From: Paludibaculum sp.
Lineage (GTDB): Bacteria; Acidobacteriota; Terriglobia; Bryobacterales; Bryobacteraceae
Reading direction: 5' to 3'
Assembly (NCBI GenBank): GCA_029973955.1
Contig: JARKQJ010000091.1
Span: 186,001 to 250,000, forward strand
DNA length: 64,000 nt
Part shown: piece after piece, positions 28,587 through 37,517 of the stretch
Layout: each line of letters begins with the position of its first letter
Numbering within the stretch: position 1 is the stretch's first letter
The notes under the pieces: model-generated
The model's input: the letters and a program-made list of their open reading frames with translations, nothing else
What the model was told of the DNA's origin: nothing
The model's database searches: none
Translations under genes and position numbers: made by a program

Positions 28587-29993
28587 ATGATGCTTCCTCG
28601 CGTGGTGTCCCGGCGGGATCTCCTGGCCGGGGCCGCCGGCTGGCTGGCCGGCCCCGAGAGACCGAACATCCTCTTTGTGCTCGCCGACGATCTCGGCTGG
28701 AAAGACACCGGCTTCAACGGCTCCGATTTCTATGAGACCCCCAACCTCGACCGCCTCACCGGCGAGGGCATGACCTTCTCGCAGGCCTACGCCTGTGGCG
28801 CCAACTGCGCACCCAGTCGCGCCTGCCTGCTCTCCGGCCAGTACACGCCGCGGCACGGAGTCTACGCCGTCGGCAATACCAAACGCGGCCCCGTGCCGAA
28901 GATGCGGCTGGAGCCCGTGCCCAACAAGGAGTACCTGGAGCCTTCCGCCGTGACCCTGGCCGAGGCGCTGCGCACTGCCGGTTATGCCACGGGACTCTTC
29001 GGCAAATGGCACCTGGGCGATGCCAACGGCAGCGAACCCAGGGCCCAGGGCTTTGACGAGTACTTCGATCCGCGCTTCCCAGACCCGAACCGAAAGCGCG
29101 ACCTGCCCGCCGACCCCAAAGGCATCTACTCCCTCACCAACGCCGCCGGCGACTTCATCGCGAAGCACCGCGACCGGCCGTTCTTCGCCTATGTCGCGCA
29201 CCACGCCATCCACAGCGCCCTGGAGGCGCGGCCCGCCACGCTCGAAAAGTTCCGGGCCAAGGCCAAAGGCGCGCAACACAACAACGCGCTCTATGCCGCC
29301 TGCGTCTATGACCTCGACGACGGCGTGGGCCGCCTGCTGCGGCGGGTCTCTGACCTGGGGCTGGAACGCCGCACACTGCTGGTGTTCACCTCCGACAACG
29401 GCGGGACTCAGCAGTCCCTGCAGGAGCCGCTGCGCGGTTCCAAGGGCTGCTATTACGAAGGCGGCATCCGCGAGCCCATGATTGTCCGCTGGCCCGGGCG
29501 TGTGGCGCCCGGCTCGAACTGCGCCGTGCCGGTGGCCAACGTGGACTTCTACCCCACGTTCCTCGAAGTCGCGGGCGGGCCGAGGCCTGCCGGACACGCG
29601 CTGGATGGAGAAAGCCTGCTGCCGCTGTTCGCCGGCAGAGGAAAGCTGAAGCGCGAGGCGATCTACTGGCACTTCCCCGGCTACCTGGACCTGCCCGTGC
29701 CCCGCGGCCGCGATGCCGATTTCCGCACGCGCCCGGTCAGCGCCATTCGCAAAGGCGATTGGAAACTGTTGCTCTATCACGAAGAATGGCAGCTCGACGG
29801 CGGCCACGCGCGCATCGGCTCCAACAATGCCGTGGAGTTGTACAACATCGCCGCGGACGGCGGCGAAAGAACGAACCTGGCCGGGGAAAACACCGCCAAA
29901 CGCGAGGAACTGCTGCGGGACCTCCTGCGTTGGTTCAAAGAAATCCGGGCGCCACTACCGGATCGGAGAAATCCGCAGTATGCGCCCGGGTAG
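28587..29993 (+). CDS. Cys-type sulfatase (arylsulfatase A-like)
   Basis: 468 aa. The start at the ATG at 28587 follows GAAAGGG by 6 nt; the frame upstream overlaps LysE and is not used. The N-terminus LPRVVSRRDLLAGAAGWLAG is Tat-like. Sulfatase motifs: ILFVLADDLGWKDTGFNGSD (metal Asp pair), Cys74 in GANCAPSRACLLSGQYTPRH (C-x-P-S-R, matured to formylglycine), ATGLFGKWHLGD, VFTSDNGG and GSKGCYYEGGIREPM. The conserved core is complete. It shares an operon with GH29 fucosidase, which suggests sulfated fucose-containing glycans as substrate (inference). Confidence 0.92.
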   Translation: MMLPRVVSRRDLLAGAAGWLAGPERPNILFVLADDLGWKDTGFNGSDFYETPNLDRLTGEGMTFSQAYACGANCAPSRACLLSGQYTPRHGVYAVGNTKRGPVPKMRLEPVPNKEYLEPSAVTLAEALRTAGYATGLFGKWHLGDANGSEPRAQGFDEYFDPRFPDPNRKRDLPADPKGIYSLTNAAGDFIAKHRDRPFFAYVAHHAIHSALEARPATLEKFRAKAKGAQHNNALYAACVYDLDDGVGRLLRRVSDLGLERRTLLVFTSDNGGTQQSLQEPLRGSKGCYYEGGIREPMIVRWPGRVAPGSNCAVPVANVDFYPTFLEVAGGPRPAGHALDGESLLPLFAGRGKLKREAIYWHFPGYLDLPVPRGRDADFRTRPVSAIRKGDWKLLLYHEEWQLDGGHARIGSNNAVELYNIAADGGERTNLAGENTAKREELLRDLLRWFKEIRAPLPDRRNPQYAPG

Positions 29994-30011
29994 GTAAGTT
30001 CAGGCTGGAAA

Positions 30012-31001
30012 CTAGCTGGCGAGTTGCGCGCGGTCCTTGGCCAGGAGGTGATCCTCGAAGGCGTAGTCCATGGGCCGCTTGTGGTTGCGCACATACCACT
30101 TGTAGGTCTCCTTCAGCCCGTCGATGAACGGCGTGGGCTTGAAGGTGAGCACGCGCTGCGCCTTGCTGATCACCATGGTGATCGGCGGCAGGTCGAAGTA
30201 CATGCCGAAATAGAGGTTCGGCCCCATCGGATGTCCGCCGCAGCGCAGAATCCGCTCCCGGGGGATTCGGACCACCGGCGCATTCCTGCCGCTGGAGGCG
30301 AAGAAGGAGTCGATCAACTCGGCCTGCGTCAGCGGGCGGGCGTTCGAGATGTTGAAAGCGTGTCCCAGCGCGTTCGGTGCCTCCACCGCGCGCAGGCAGG
30401 CCGATACCAGATCCTTCACATAAACGAACTGCATCAGCCGGCGGCCGTCTCCGGGCAGGATGATGGCGCGCTTGTCACGAATACGGTCCCAGAAAAACTG
30501 TTCGCGATAGATCGGATTGCCGGGGCCGTAAACGAAGGGCGGACGGATGGTCACCACCGGTGTGCCATGCCGCTGGTGCAGGCGGAAGAGTGCACGCTCC
30601 GCCTGGGCCTTGTTCCGGGTGTAGGAGTCGGGATGGTCGTCGGCTGCCAGCGCGTCGCCTTCGTGGTGATTCAGCCCGTCGCCGTACGCGGCCACGGATG
30701 ACATATAGATGTAGCGGCCGACATTGCCCGTCAGGTAATGGGCCAGCGAAGAGACGGCCTTGGCCGGAGTGCCGCGCTCCCAGTCATAGGCAAGGTCGAA
30801 AACGGCATCGAAGCTCTTGCCGTTGACCGCCGTTTGCACGGCAGCGGGATCGTTGCGGTCCGCTTGAAGATTGACCACTTTCTTCCCGAGGTCGTGCGTA
30901 TTCTTGCGATGGAGGATCGTCACGTCATGGCCGCCCTTCAGGAGGCTGGCCACCAGGTGACGGCCGATAAACTGAGTTCCGCCGATTATGAGAGTCTTCA
31001 T
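30012..31001 (-). CDS. NAD-dependent epimerase/dehydratase (extended SDR)
   Basis: 329 aa. The start MKTLIIGGTQFIGRHLVAS at 31001 gives the GxxGxxG cofactor site (GGTQFIG). The catalytic region has YIYMSSVAAYGDG and a serine-tyrosine arrangement at SYTRNKAQAERAL (Y-x-x-x-K). VTIRPPFVYGPGNP and FVYVKDLVSACL are typical of nucleotide-sugar epimerases. There is no signal, so it is cytosolic. It is convergent with the sulfatase and probably acts on a nucleotide sugar or similar metabolite. The exact substrate cannot be read from the sequence. Confidence 0.88.
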   Translation of the reverse strand: MKTLIIGGTQFIGRHLVASLLKGGHDVTILHRKNTHDLGKKVVNLQADRNDPAAVQTAVNGKSFDAVFDLAYDWERGTPAKAVSSLAHYLTGNVGRYIYMSSVAAYGDGLNHHEGDALAADDHPDSYTRNKAQAERALFRLHQRHGTPVVTIRPPFVYGPGNPIYREQFFWDRIRDKRAIILPGDGRRLMQFVYVKDLVSACLRAVEAPNALGHAFNISNARPLTQAELIDSFFASSGRNAPVVRIPRERILRCGGHPMGPNLYFGMYFDLPPITMVISKAQRVLTFKPTPFIDGLKETYKWYVRNHKRPMDYAFEDHLLAKDRAQLAS

Positions 31002-31597
31002 CGTTTGGTTAGTAGGACCTAATTCCAATCGTGTCGTTGCCGTCGAGGTTCCATCCGCGATCGTTTTCCCGAGCCCGGGCCGGGAGGGGAGGAAAAGGAA
31101 GAGCCCGGTGGGAGGGCAGAGCTGCCTACAGGGGAGGAACCGGGAGCGGGGGAGAACTGCATCCGGCTGTGCCGGAGTCCGAACACTATAGCCGCGAGTC
31201 CAGGGTTGAGCGCTAGAGAGTGGCCGCTGGAACTGGCTATCTTTCGGCTAGTCTCGCAGTACAAAAAACCGCACTCCTTCGGTACGACCGCCTACTGGGG
31301 ATGGAAGATGATTCCTCTCTTATCTTAGCAGTTTTTGGGCACTTTTCGCGCTGGGCCCCTCCCGCGGCCCGCCTTGGGGCATCCCGCCAGCCATCGCCGT
31401 CAGGCGAACTCCCGCTCATCCGGTGAAAGCCTCCGTCACCTGGCTCTACCCGCCCCCTTGAACCGTTCCACGCCGGATGGCTGACACTCTCCGGAATCCA
31501 CCAGATCCCGTTCGAGCAGGCTGGCGGCCGAGGCCGATGAGATTGCCGGGTAGGGCAGGGAAGCGGCGGCCTGCCCCGGTGGCGTACGATATCGCTC
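31002..31597. other. 596-nt region without a supported gene
   Basis: Short frames here (for example plus 31220-31426) have no ribosome binding site and no recognisable motif. The region must hold the divergent promoters of the epimerase gene and the GlcG-like gene. The latter has TACGAT at 31585-31590, 7 nt before its ATG. The purine-rich stretch at about 31076-31150 has no clear structure. Confidence 0.5.
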
Positions 31598-32068
31598 ATG
31601 CGCATCCTCGCATCCCTCCTGCTGGTCTGCTCATTCACTGCTATGGCCGAAGAACTCCCAACCAAGAAATTTCTGAGCCTGTCCGCCATGAAGACCATGG
31701 TGGCGGCCGCCGAGGGCGAAGCCCAGAAGCGCAACGTGCAGGTGACCATCTGCATCGTCGACGAGAGCGGCAATCTGCTGTTCCTGCAGAAGGCCGACGG
31801 CGCCACGATGAACACCATCGAGTTCGCGCAGAAGAAAGCGCGCCATGCGTCGAAGTTCCGCAGCCCGTCGAAAAACGCCGCCGATAACCTGGCCAAGGGC
31901 AACCTGCAGGTGCTGGCCTTCCCGGACGGCTTCCCCAACCAGGGCGGGCTGCCCATCAAGGTGGGCGGCCAGATCCTGGGCGGTATCGGCGTGAGCGGCG
32001 CGCCCTCCGAGGTGGATGAAGCCATCGGCCAGGTGGCCATCGACGCGCTGCTGGAGAAATACAAATAG
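31598..32068 (+). CDS. Exported GlcG/HbpS-family (DUF336) heme-binding-like protein
   Basis: 156 aa. Sec signal RILASLLLVCSFTAMA. The remaining about 135 residues match the GlcG/HbpS fold: LSAMKTMVAAAEGEAQKRN, VTICIVDESGNLLFLQKADG, TIEFAQKKARHASKF, FPNQGGLPIKVGGQILGGIG and VSGAPSEVDEAIGQVAIDA. Family members bind heme or degradation products and act as sensors or scavengers. The gene is convergent with a TonB-dependent receptor, and its stop codon lies inside a shared terminator stem. Confidence 0.88.
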   Translation: MRILASLLLVCSFTAMAEELPTKKFLSLSAMKTMVAAAEGEAQKRNVQVTICIVDESGNLLFLQKADGATMNTIEFAQKKARHASKFRSPSKNAADNLAKGNLQVLAFPDGFPNQGGLPIKVGGQILGGIGVSGAPSEVDEAIGQVAIDALLEKYK

Positions 32069-32100
32069 GGCCCGGACGCCGCCGCGGCGCCGGGCCCTAT
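32065..32100. terminator. Bidirectional terminator between convergent genes
   Basis: ATAGGGCCCGG (32065-32075) pairs perfectly with CCGGGCCCTAT (32090-32100), and the inner CGCCG/CGGCG can extend the structure. The TAG stop of the GlcG-like gene is inside the left arm. It serves both the plus gene and the receptor gene ending at 32118. Confidence 0.75.
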
Positions 32101-32117
32101 CGGGGTACCTCTGCGAA

Positions 32118-35100
32118 CTAGAAGGCGAAGCGCAGGGCCAACTGGATCATCCGCGCCGGAAACGCGCTGCGGATGGTTCCGAACGCGGTGCTGCTGCGGG
32201 TGGAGTTCGGGCCCTGGAAGTTCGTCTTGTTGAACAGGTTGAAGAACTCGGAGCGGAACTCGATCTTCTTGCCTTCGGCCCACAGCGGAAACTCCTTGTG
32301 CATGCCGAAGTCGGCCTGATACAGGGCGTAGCTGCGGGCCACGTTGCGGCCCGCGCTGCCGAAGGGATAGGGGTGCAGCGGGTCGACGGGGATCACGACG
32401 TTGTCGGGATTGAAATACTTGTCGATGCTGCGCTCGCTCTCGGGCGCCATGAAGTCGCCGATGAGATTCGGGCGGTACGTCGGATAACCGCTCACAGAGT
32501 AGCGGGACGCCGGTGAATACGTGAGGTTCACAGGCAGGCCGCTGGACATCGTGTTGATCAGAGTGGTGCGCCAGCCGCCGGCAATGGCCTGCACCACGGC
32601 GTGGGCGTTGGAGCCGAACTTGCGGCCCTTGCCGTACGGCAAGTCGTAGACCAGCGTGGTCGTGTTGGCAATGGGCTGGTTGTAACTGCCAAGACCCTTC
32701 TCGGTCTTCTGGTCCAGGTAATTCATGCGCGAGTTGTCGCCGTTGGCCGTTTCCAGGTGCCCGGCGGCATTGTCGATCACCTTCGACCAGGTGAAGGAGT
32801 TCAGGAAATACAGGCCGCCGGCAAAGCGGCGCTCCAGCTTTGTCTGCAGCGCATGGTAGGTAGCGAATCCGCCACCCCAGCTGATCTCCATCTCGCCGAA
32901 GGCCTGCATCGGCCGCCGCGAGTTCAGTGAGCTGTTCTCGTTCGGGTTCTGCGCACGCGCCTGGTTGACGTCGCCCAGCGTTACCAGCTTCACGCTGCGG
33001 TTGCCGACGTAAGCCGTATCGAGCACCCAGCCCTTGCCGAGTTCATGCTGCAGCGTGAGGTGCCAGCTCATCACGTAACCAGTGCGCATGTCCGACGGCG
33101 TATAGCGGAGCGAGACGTTCTGGAGAACGACGCGCGAGGGGTCCACCATGTTGGACGTGTAGCCCAACATCGTGGGACGGAAACAGTTGGTGAGCGCCAC
33201 GTCGGGCGCGCAGGTGGGGGCGTTCAGCGGGTCGGGGTTCGTGATGCCCGTGTTGATCACCGACGGCGGATTGTAGGCCAGCAGGTTTTCTCCACCCAGG
33301 CGGTTGAAGTGGATGAAGCTCACGCCGTAGCCGCTGCGCAGCACCGTCTTGGGCGATAGCTTGTAGGCGAGGCCGATGCGCGGCGCCCAGTTGTTCCGGT
33401 CGGGATGGACCAGCGCGCGGTTGTAAATGTCGCCGTCGCTGGCGTACAGGGGCTTCTGTGTGGAGAGGTCGTAGTTGGCCAGGTGATTGTTCGCCTCCCA
33501 TTGCGGGGTGGAGTATTCGTAGCGCACCCCTAAGTTCAGCGTCAGGGCATTGTTCACCTTCCAGTCGTCCTGCACATAGAAGAAGTTCATGCGCTGGCGG
33601 TACTGGGCCACGAAGGTGTTGGTGAGCGAATAGCTGCTGCGGGCGCCGAACAGGAAATCAGCGATGTTGTAGGCGGTGTTGCTGGAAGCGCCGTTGGGCG
33701 CGCTGAACTGGCCGCTGTAGCTATCCTGGCCATACTGCGGGCTGAAATCGAGCACCTCCGTGTGGATGGTCTGGAGCTCCCAGCCCAGCTTGAGAGTGTG
33801 CCGCGCGAAGATCTTCGAGTAGTTCACCTTCGGGTTGAAGACCGTGGGGTTCTGGAACTGCGGCGTGCTGTTGCGGCGGCCCAGTCCGGCATAGCCGTTG
33901 ATGCTCTGCGTGTTCAGGCCGCCGGCCAGAGCGGGATCGGTGGGCAGTCCCGGGATGCCGTATGCCTCCTGCATGTTCGGCATGCCGATCTGCAGCGGCC
34001 ACTTGCCGCCGACGCTCTTCGTCCAGCCGACGCGGACCTCGATGAGCGAGGAGGGGCTGATCGTGTAGGTTGCCGCGCCCGCCACCTGCTTGTTCACAAT
34101 GTGGACATTCCCGTTGCTGCCGTCGTTGCCCAGCGGCAGCGGGATCACCGGCGTGTCGGTCTGGTTGAATTCGCGGTGGCTGTATCGGGCAAAAGTCGTG
34201 AGCTTGCTGCTGAAGTAGTGATCCACGCGGACGTCCCCTTTGTCGTCCACCGTCGGGATGCGCGGCAGTGCCTGGTAGTTGTTCGAAAAGCCCGAAGTGG
34301 TGGGGGCGGGCAGATCGGCAAATACCTTGGACGCGAAGCTCGTGATCAGCGCCTTGGGGATCACCCCATCGGGATAGAGCTGCCCCGTGTAGGGGTTCTC
34401 GATGGGCAGGGGCGCGCCGCTGGCCGTCTTGAAGATCCCATTCCGCTGATCCATCGTCGGGATGGTCTGGTAGGAGAGGGTCTTCGTGGTCCTGCGCAGG
34501 CCCTCATAGTCGGCGAAGAAGAACGTCTTGTTGCGGATGATCCGGCCGCCAAAGGCGCCGCCGAACTGGTTCTGCTGAAAGACGGGCTTCCCCAGCGCGG
34601 GCTTGAAGAAGCCCACCGCGTTCAACGAGGTGTTGCGCAGGTAATCCCACGCGGCGCCGTGAAAGTCATTGGCGCCGCTCTTCACCGAAACGTTGACGAT
34701 GGCTCCGCCGGCGCGGCCGTACTCGGCGCTGAAGTTGTTGGTCTGGACTTTGAACTCGGAGACAGCGTCCGGGCTGAGCTGGATGGCCTGGTTCGAGTAA
34801 CCCTGGTTCGAGGTGGCGTAAGTGTTGTTGTCCACGCCGTCCACCTGGAAGTTGTTCAGGGCGCTGCGGAGGCCGTTCACATTGAAGGAGGAATCGCGGT
34901 AGTTGCTGCTGCTCTGGTCCATGGCGAGGAACGACTTGCGCACGCCGGGCGCCAGCAGGGCCAGGTCGGCATAGGAGCGGCCGTTCAATGGCAGGTTGAC
35001 GATGGTGACGTTCTTCACCACCTGGCCGCGGTCGCTCGTTTCGGTCTCCAGCGCCGCGGCCGCATCGGTGACTATCACGCTCTCCGTCACCGAGCCGACC

Positions 35101-35426
35101 TGCAGCGCCAGGTCCACGCGCTGTCTGGCGCTCACCATTACCTCGAACTGCTCGGCCACCGCCGTCTTGAAGCCGGACTGCTCCGCCTTCACCGTGTAAT
35201 TGCCGATCGGGACGTTCAGGAACTGGTAGTTCCCCGATTCGTCCGTCTGGGCCTTCATCACGATGCCGGTTCTGACGTTGGTGAGTGAGATTTTGGCGCC
35301 GCTGACCACCGCGCCGGAGGGATCTTTGATGGTGCCAAGGACGGTAGCGCTGTCAAACTGAGCGCTAGCTATAAAGGTGAACAGGACAATCGCGGCGAAC
35401 GCGAGCCTGGCAGAGAACTTGGTCAT
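32118..35426 (-). CDS. Oar-type TonB-dependent receptor with carboxypeptidase-regulatory domain
   Basis: 1102 aa. The start is placed at the ATG at 35426 (TKFSARLAFAAIVLFTFIASA signal), with GAAGGAG 11 nt upstream. A CarboxypepD_reg domain covers about 25-110 (SATVLGTIKDPSGAVVSGAK ... IGNYTVKAEQSGFKTA). The plug contains GRSYADLALLAPGVRKS, FQVDGVDNNTYATSNQGYSN, SEFKVQTNNFSAEYGRAGGA and SVKSGANDFHGAAWDYLR. The barrel ends MIQLALRFAF with a terminal Phe. It is of the same architecture as the receptor at 20782 but diverged. It would bring a glycan or oligosaccharide fragment into the periplasm. The gene lies divergent to the GH28 enzyme. Confidence 0.92.
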   Translation of the reverse strand: MTKFSARLAFAAIVLFTFIASAQFDSATVLGTIKDPSGAVVSGAKISLTNVRTGIVMKAQTDESGNYQFLNVPIGNYTVKAEQSGFKTAVAEQFEVMVSARQRVDLALQVGSVTESVIVTDAAAALETETSDRGQVVKNVTIVNLPLNGRSYADLALLAPGVRKSFLAMDQSSSNYRDSSFNVNGLRSALNNFQVDGVDNNTYATSNQGYSNQAIQLSPDAVSEFKVQTNNFSAEYGRAGGAIVNVSVKSGANDFHGAAWDYLRNTSLNAVGFFKPALGKPVFQQNQFGGAFGGRIIRNKTFFFADYEGLRRTTKTLSYQTIPTMDQRNGIFKTASGAPLPIENPYTGQLYPDGVIPKALITSFASKVFADLPAPTTSGFSNNYQALPRIPTVDDKGDVRVDHYFSSKLTTFARYSHREFNQTDTPVIPLPLGNDGSNGNVHIVNKQVAGAATYTISPSSLIEVRVGWTKSVGGKWPLQIGMPNMQEAYGIPGLPTDPALAGGLNTQSINGYAGLGRRNSTPQFQNPTVFNPKVNYSKIFARHTLKLGWELQTIHTEVLDFSPQYGQDSYSGQFSAPNGASSNTAYNIADFLFGARSSYSLTNTFVAQYRQRMNFFYVQDDWKVNNALTLNLGVRYEYSTPQWEANNHLANYDLSTQKPLYASDGDIYNRALVHPDRNNWAPRIGLAYKLSPKTVLRSGYGVSFIHFNRLGGENLLAYNPPSVINTGITNPDPLNAPTCAPDVALTNCFRPTMLGYTSNMVDPSRVVLQNVSLRYTPSDMRTGYVMSWHLTLQHELGKGWVLDTAYVGNRSVKLVTLGDVNQARAQNPNENSSLNSRRPMQAFGEMEISWGGGFATYHALQTKLERRFAGGLYFLNSFTWSKVIDNAAGHLETANGDNSRMNYLDQKTEKGLGSYNQPIANTTTLVYDLPYGKGRKFGSNAHAVVQAIAGGWRTTLINTMSSGLPVNLTYSPASRYSVSGYPTYRPNLIGDFMAPESERSIDKYFNPDNVVIPVDPLHPYPFGSAGRNVARSYALYQADFGMHKEFPLWAEGKKIEFRSEFFNLFNKTNFQGPNSTRSSTAFGTIRSAFPARMIQLALRFAF

Positions 35427-35865
35427 AGTTTGTTCGGCTCCTTCCATCGGAAGCGGAATCAGCAGAGATTCTTAACAGTTACTCAGCGAAACAGACCGTT
35501 GCACACGTTTTCATGACCGGGGGTGATTCTTTTCCAGAAACCTGCATCCCCTGCAGCCGCGTGTACGAAGGAATTATTGGTGATGCTCTACTGGTCTGTC
35601 AAATTCCATTCGTCACAAATCCGGCGGCGGCCGGATTCATCAAACTGTAATCCTCGCGGTTTATGGGCCTTAGAAGTACGGCTCCGTTTATCTAACTATC
35701 AAAAGATTGGTGCCCGGCGATGCGTTTTCAGGCGGATCCCCTGTCTTTGTAAAGACTGCAGCCATCCTTGGGCTGCCCCCAGCCGGCCAATGCAGCACCT
35801 CTCCGGCTCTTCTCCGCAGGTTTCTCCTCGCATCGGAGTCATAAGTCTGATATACCAGTGTGGTC
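35427..35865. other. 439-nt divergent promoter region
   Basis: No supported gene; the 131-codon plus frame here lacks a ribosome binding site and motifs. The local base composition is clearly more AT-rich than the flanking genes, as expected for a regulatory region. On the plus side TATACC (35851-35856) lies 9 nt before the GH28 start. Confidence 0.5.
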
Positions 35866-37233
35866 ATGCTTACGCGCCGTCACTGGTTGTGCTCTCTAGC
35901 GGCCTTCGCCGCTCCTGAACTGGGCGATCCGTGGAAACAGGCGGACGCGATTCTGAAGCGGATTGTGGCGCCCAAATTCCCCGCCCGCGACTTCGTCATC
36001 ACCCGGTTCGGGGCCAAGGCCGGCGCCGCCGTGGATGCGAGCGATGCCTTGAAGCAGGCGGTCGCCGCCTGCAGTGCGGCCGGCGGCGGACGCGTCGTGG
36101 TGCCGGAAGGCCGGTTCCTCACCGGTCCAGTGCACTTGGAAAGCGGCGTGAACTTGCACCTCTCTCCGGGCAGCGTGCTGCTCTTCAAGACGGATCCGAA
36201 TGCCTATCTGCCGGCCGTTTACACGCGCTGGGAAGGGATGGAGATGATGGGCTACTCGCCGCTGGTGTACGCCTTCGGCCAGAAGAACATCGCCGTGACG
36301 GGGCAGGGCACTCTCGACGGGCAGGCCGACGCCTCTCACTGGTGGCCCTGGAAGGGCCGCACGGAGTATGGCTGGAAAAAGGGCGATCCGCACCAGGCCG
36401 CCGCTCGCAACAAACTGAGCGACTTGAGCGAGAGAGATGTGCCGGTGGCGGAGCGCCTCTTCGCGGAAGGCTCCTACCTGCGGCCGCAGTTCGTCCAGAC
36501 CTACAAATGCGACAACGTCCTCATCGAAGGCGTGACCATCGTGAACTCTCCGATGTGGGAGATCCACCCGGCGCTGTGCCGGAACGTAACCGTTCGCGGC
36601 GTCACCGTGCGCTCTCACGGGCCGAATAACGATGGTTGCGATCCTGAATCGTGCGTCGATGTGCTGATCGAGAACTGCAATTTCGATACCGGCGATGACT
36701 GCATCGCCATCAAGAGCGGGCGGAACCGCGACGGCCGGCGCGTGAACGTGCCGACGGAGAATGTGATCATCCGCGGATGCGAAATGAAGGACGGCCACGG
36801 CGGCGTGACCATCGGCAGCGAAGTCTCCGGCGGCGTACGCAACGTCTTCGCCGAAAACTGCCGCATGGACAGCCCGAACCTCGACCGTGTGCTGCGCCTC
36901 AAGACCAATGCCGTGCGCGGCGGCTTCATCGAAAACGTCTACATGAGGAAGGTGACCGTGGGGCAGGTGGCGGACGCCGTGCTCCACGCCGATTTCTACT
37001 ACGAGGAAGGAGCCAAGGGCGACTTCCTGCCGCGCGTGAAGAATATCGTCATGGAAGACGTCACCTGCGGCAAAAGCCCTCGCGCCATCTACATCCGCGC
37101 CTTTGAAAAGGCCCCCGTGGAGAATGTCCGGCTGGTACGCTGCAACTTCAATCAGGTCAAGAGCGAAGATGTGCTGGAAAACGTCAAAGGGCTGGAACAG
37201 GTGGATGTGCTCGTGAATGGCGTGAAACGCTGA
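35866..37233 (+). CDS. Exported polygalacturonase-like glycoside hydrolase, GH28
   Basis: 455 aa. The N-terminus MLTRRHWLCSLAAFAAPE has a Tat-like twin Arg. The right-handed beta-helix follows. GH28 motifs in order: SHGPNNDGCDPESC, GDDCIAIKSG (catalytic Asp pair), GHGGVTIGSE (His) and RVLRLKTNAVRGG (substrate Arg/Lys). It hydrolyses alpha-galacturonide or related linkages in pectin-like polymers outside the cytoplasm. The start at 35866 is preferred over the GTG at 35860. No Shine-Dalgarno is present, only a -10-like box, so the message may be leaderless. It is divergent from a TonB-dependent receptor, a common pairing for uptake of the products. Confidence 0.93.
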   Translation: MLTRRHWLCSLAAFAAPELGDPWKQADAILKRIVAPKFPARDFVITRFGAKAGAAVDASDALKQAVAACSAAGGGRVVVPEGRFLTGPVHLESGVNLHLSPGSVLLFKTDPNAYLPAVYTRWEGMEMMGYSPLVYAFGQKNIAVTGQGTLDGQADASHWWPWKGRTEYGWKKGDPHQAAARNKLSDLSERDVPVAERLFAEGSYLRPQFVQTYKCDNVLIEGVTIVNSPMWEIHPALCRNVTVRGVTVRSHGPNNDGCDPESCVDVLIENCNFDTGDDCIAIKSGRNRDGRRVNVPTENVIIRGCEMKDGHGGVTIGSEVSGGVRNVFAENCRMDSPNLDRVLRLKTNAVRGGFIENVYMRKVTVGQVADAVLHADFYYEEGAKGDFLPRVKNIVMEDVTCGKSPRAIYIRAFEKAPVENVRLVRCNFNQVKSEDVLENVKGLEQVDVLVNGVKR

Positions 37234-37446
37234 ACCGCGGGTTGCCTGCCTGGCGCTTGTCCGCCGCCGCTCTGCGAGCGGGGCTTGGGGGCCGTTCGCT
37301 CCGCCGTAGTACTGCCGGTACATCAAATATGCACGAAGACGTGTGGTTTTCCCGTTCGTAACCTTGTACTTCGGCCCAGATGGCTTATTCTGATTCGACC
37401 TGGGACATCAGACCGACCCCGGCGCGGGGGCACGGAGGCGCCAATT

Positions 37447-37472
37447 CCGGGCATCTCCTCCGGGCATCTCCT
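37447..37472. repeat. Perfect 13-bp tandem duplication with a third partial copy
   Basis: CCGGGCATCTCCT occurs at 37447-37459 and 37460-37472, followed by the related TCGGGCACTCG. It lies in the leader region of the ABM-like gene starting at 37518 and could be a tandem operator or slippage product. Confidence 0.7.
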
Positions 37473-37517
37473 TCGGGCACTCGGCCGGGGCTTTCCCAAG
37501 CAGAAAAGGAGCCGAGG

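Noticed and set aside
31237-32283. 348-codon minus-strand frame over the intergenic region and GlcG-like gene
   Set aside because: It crosses a well-supported plus gene and a terminator and shows no conserved motif.
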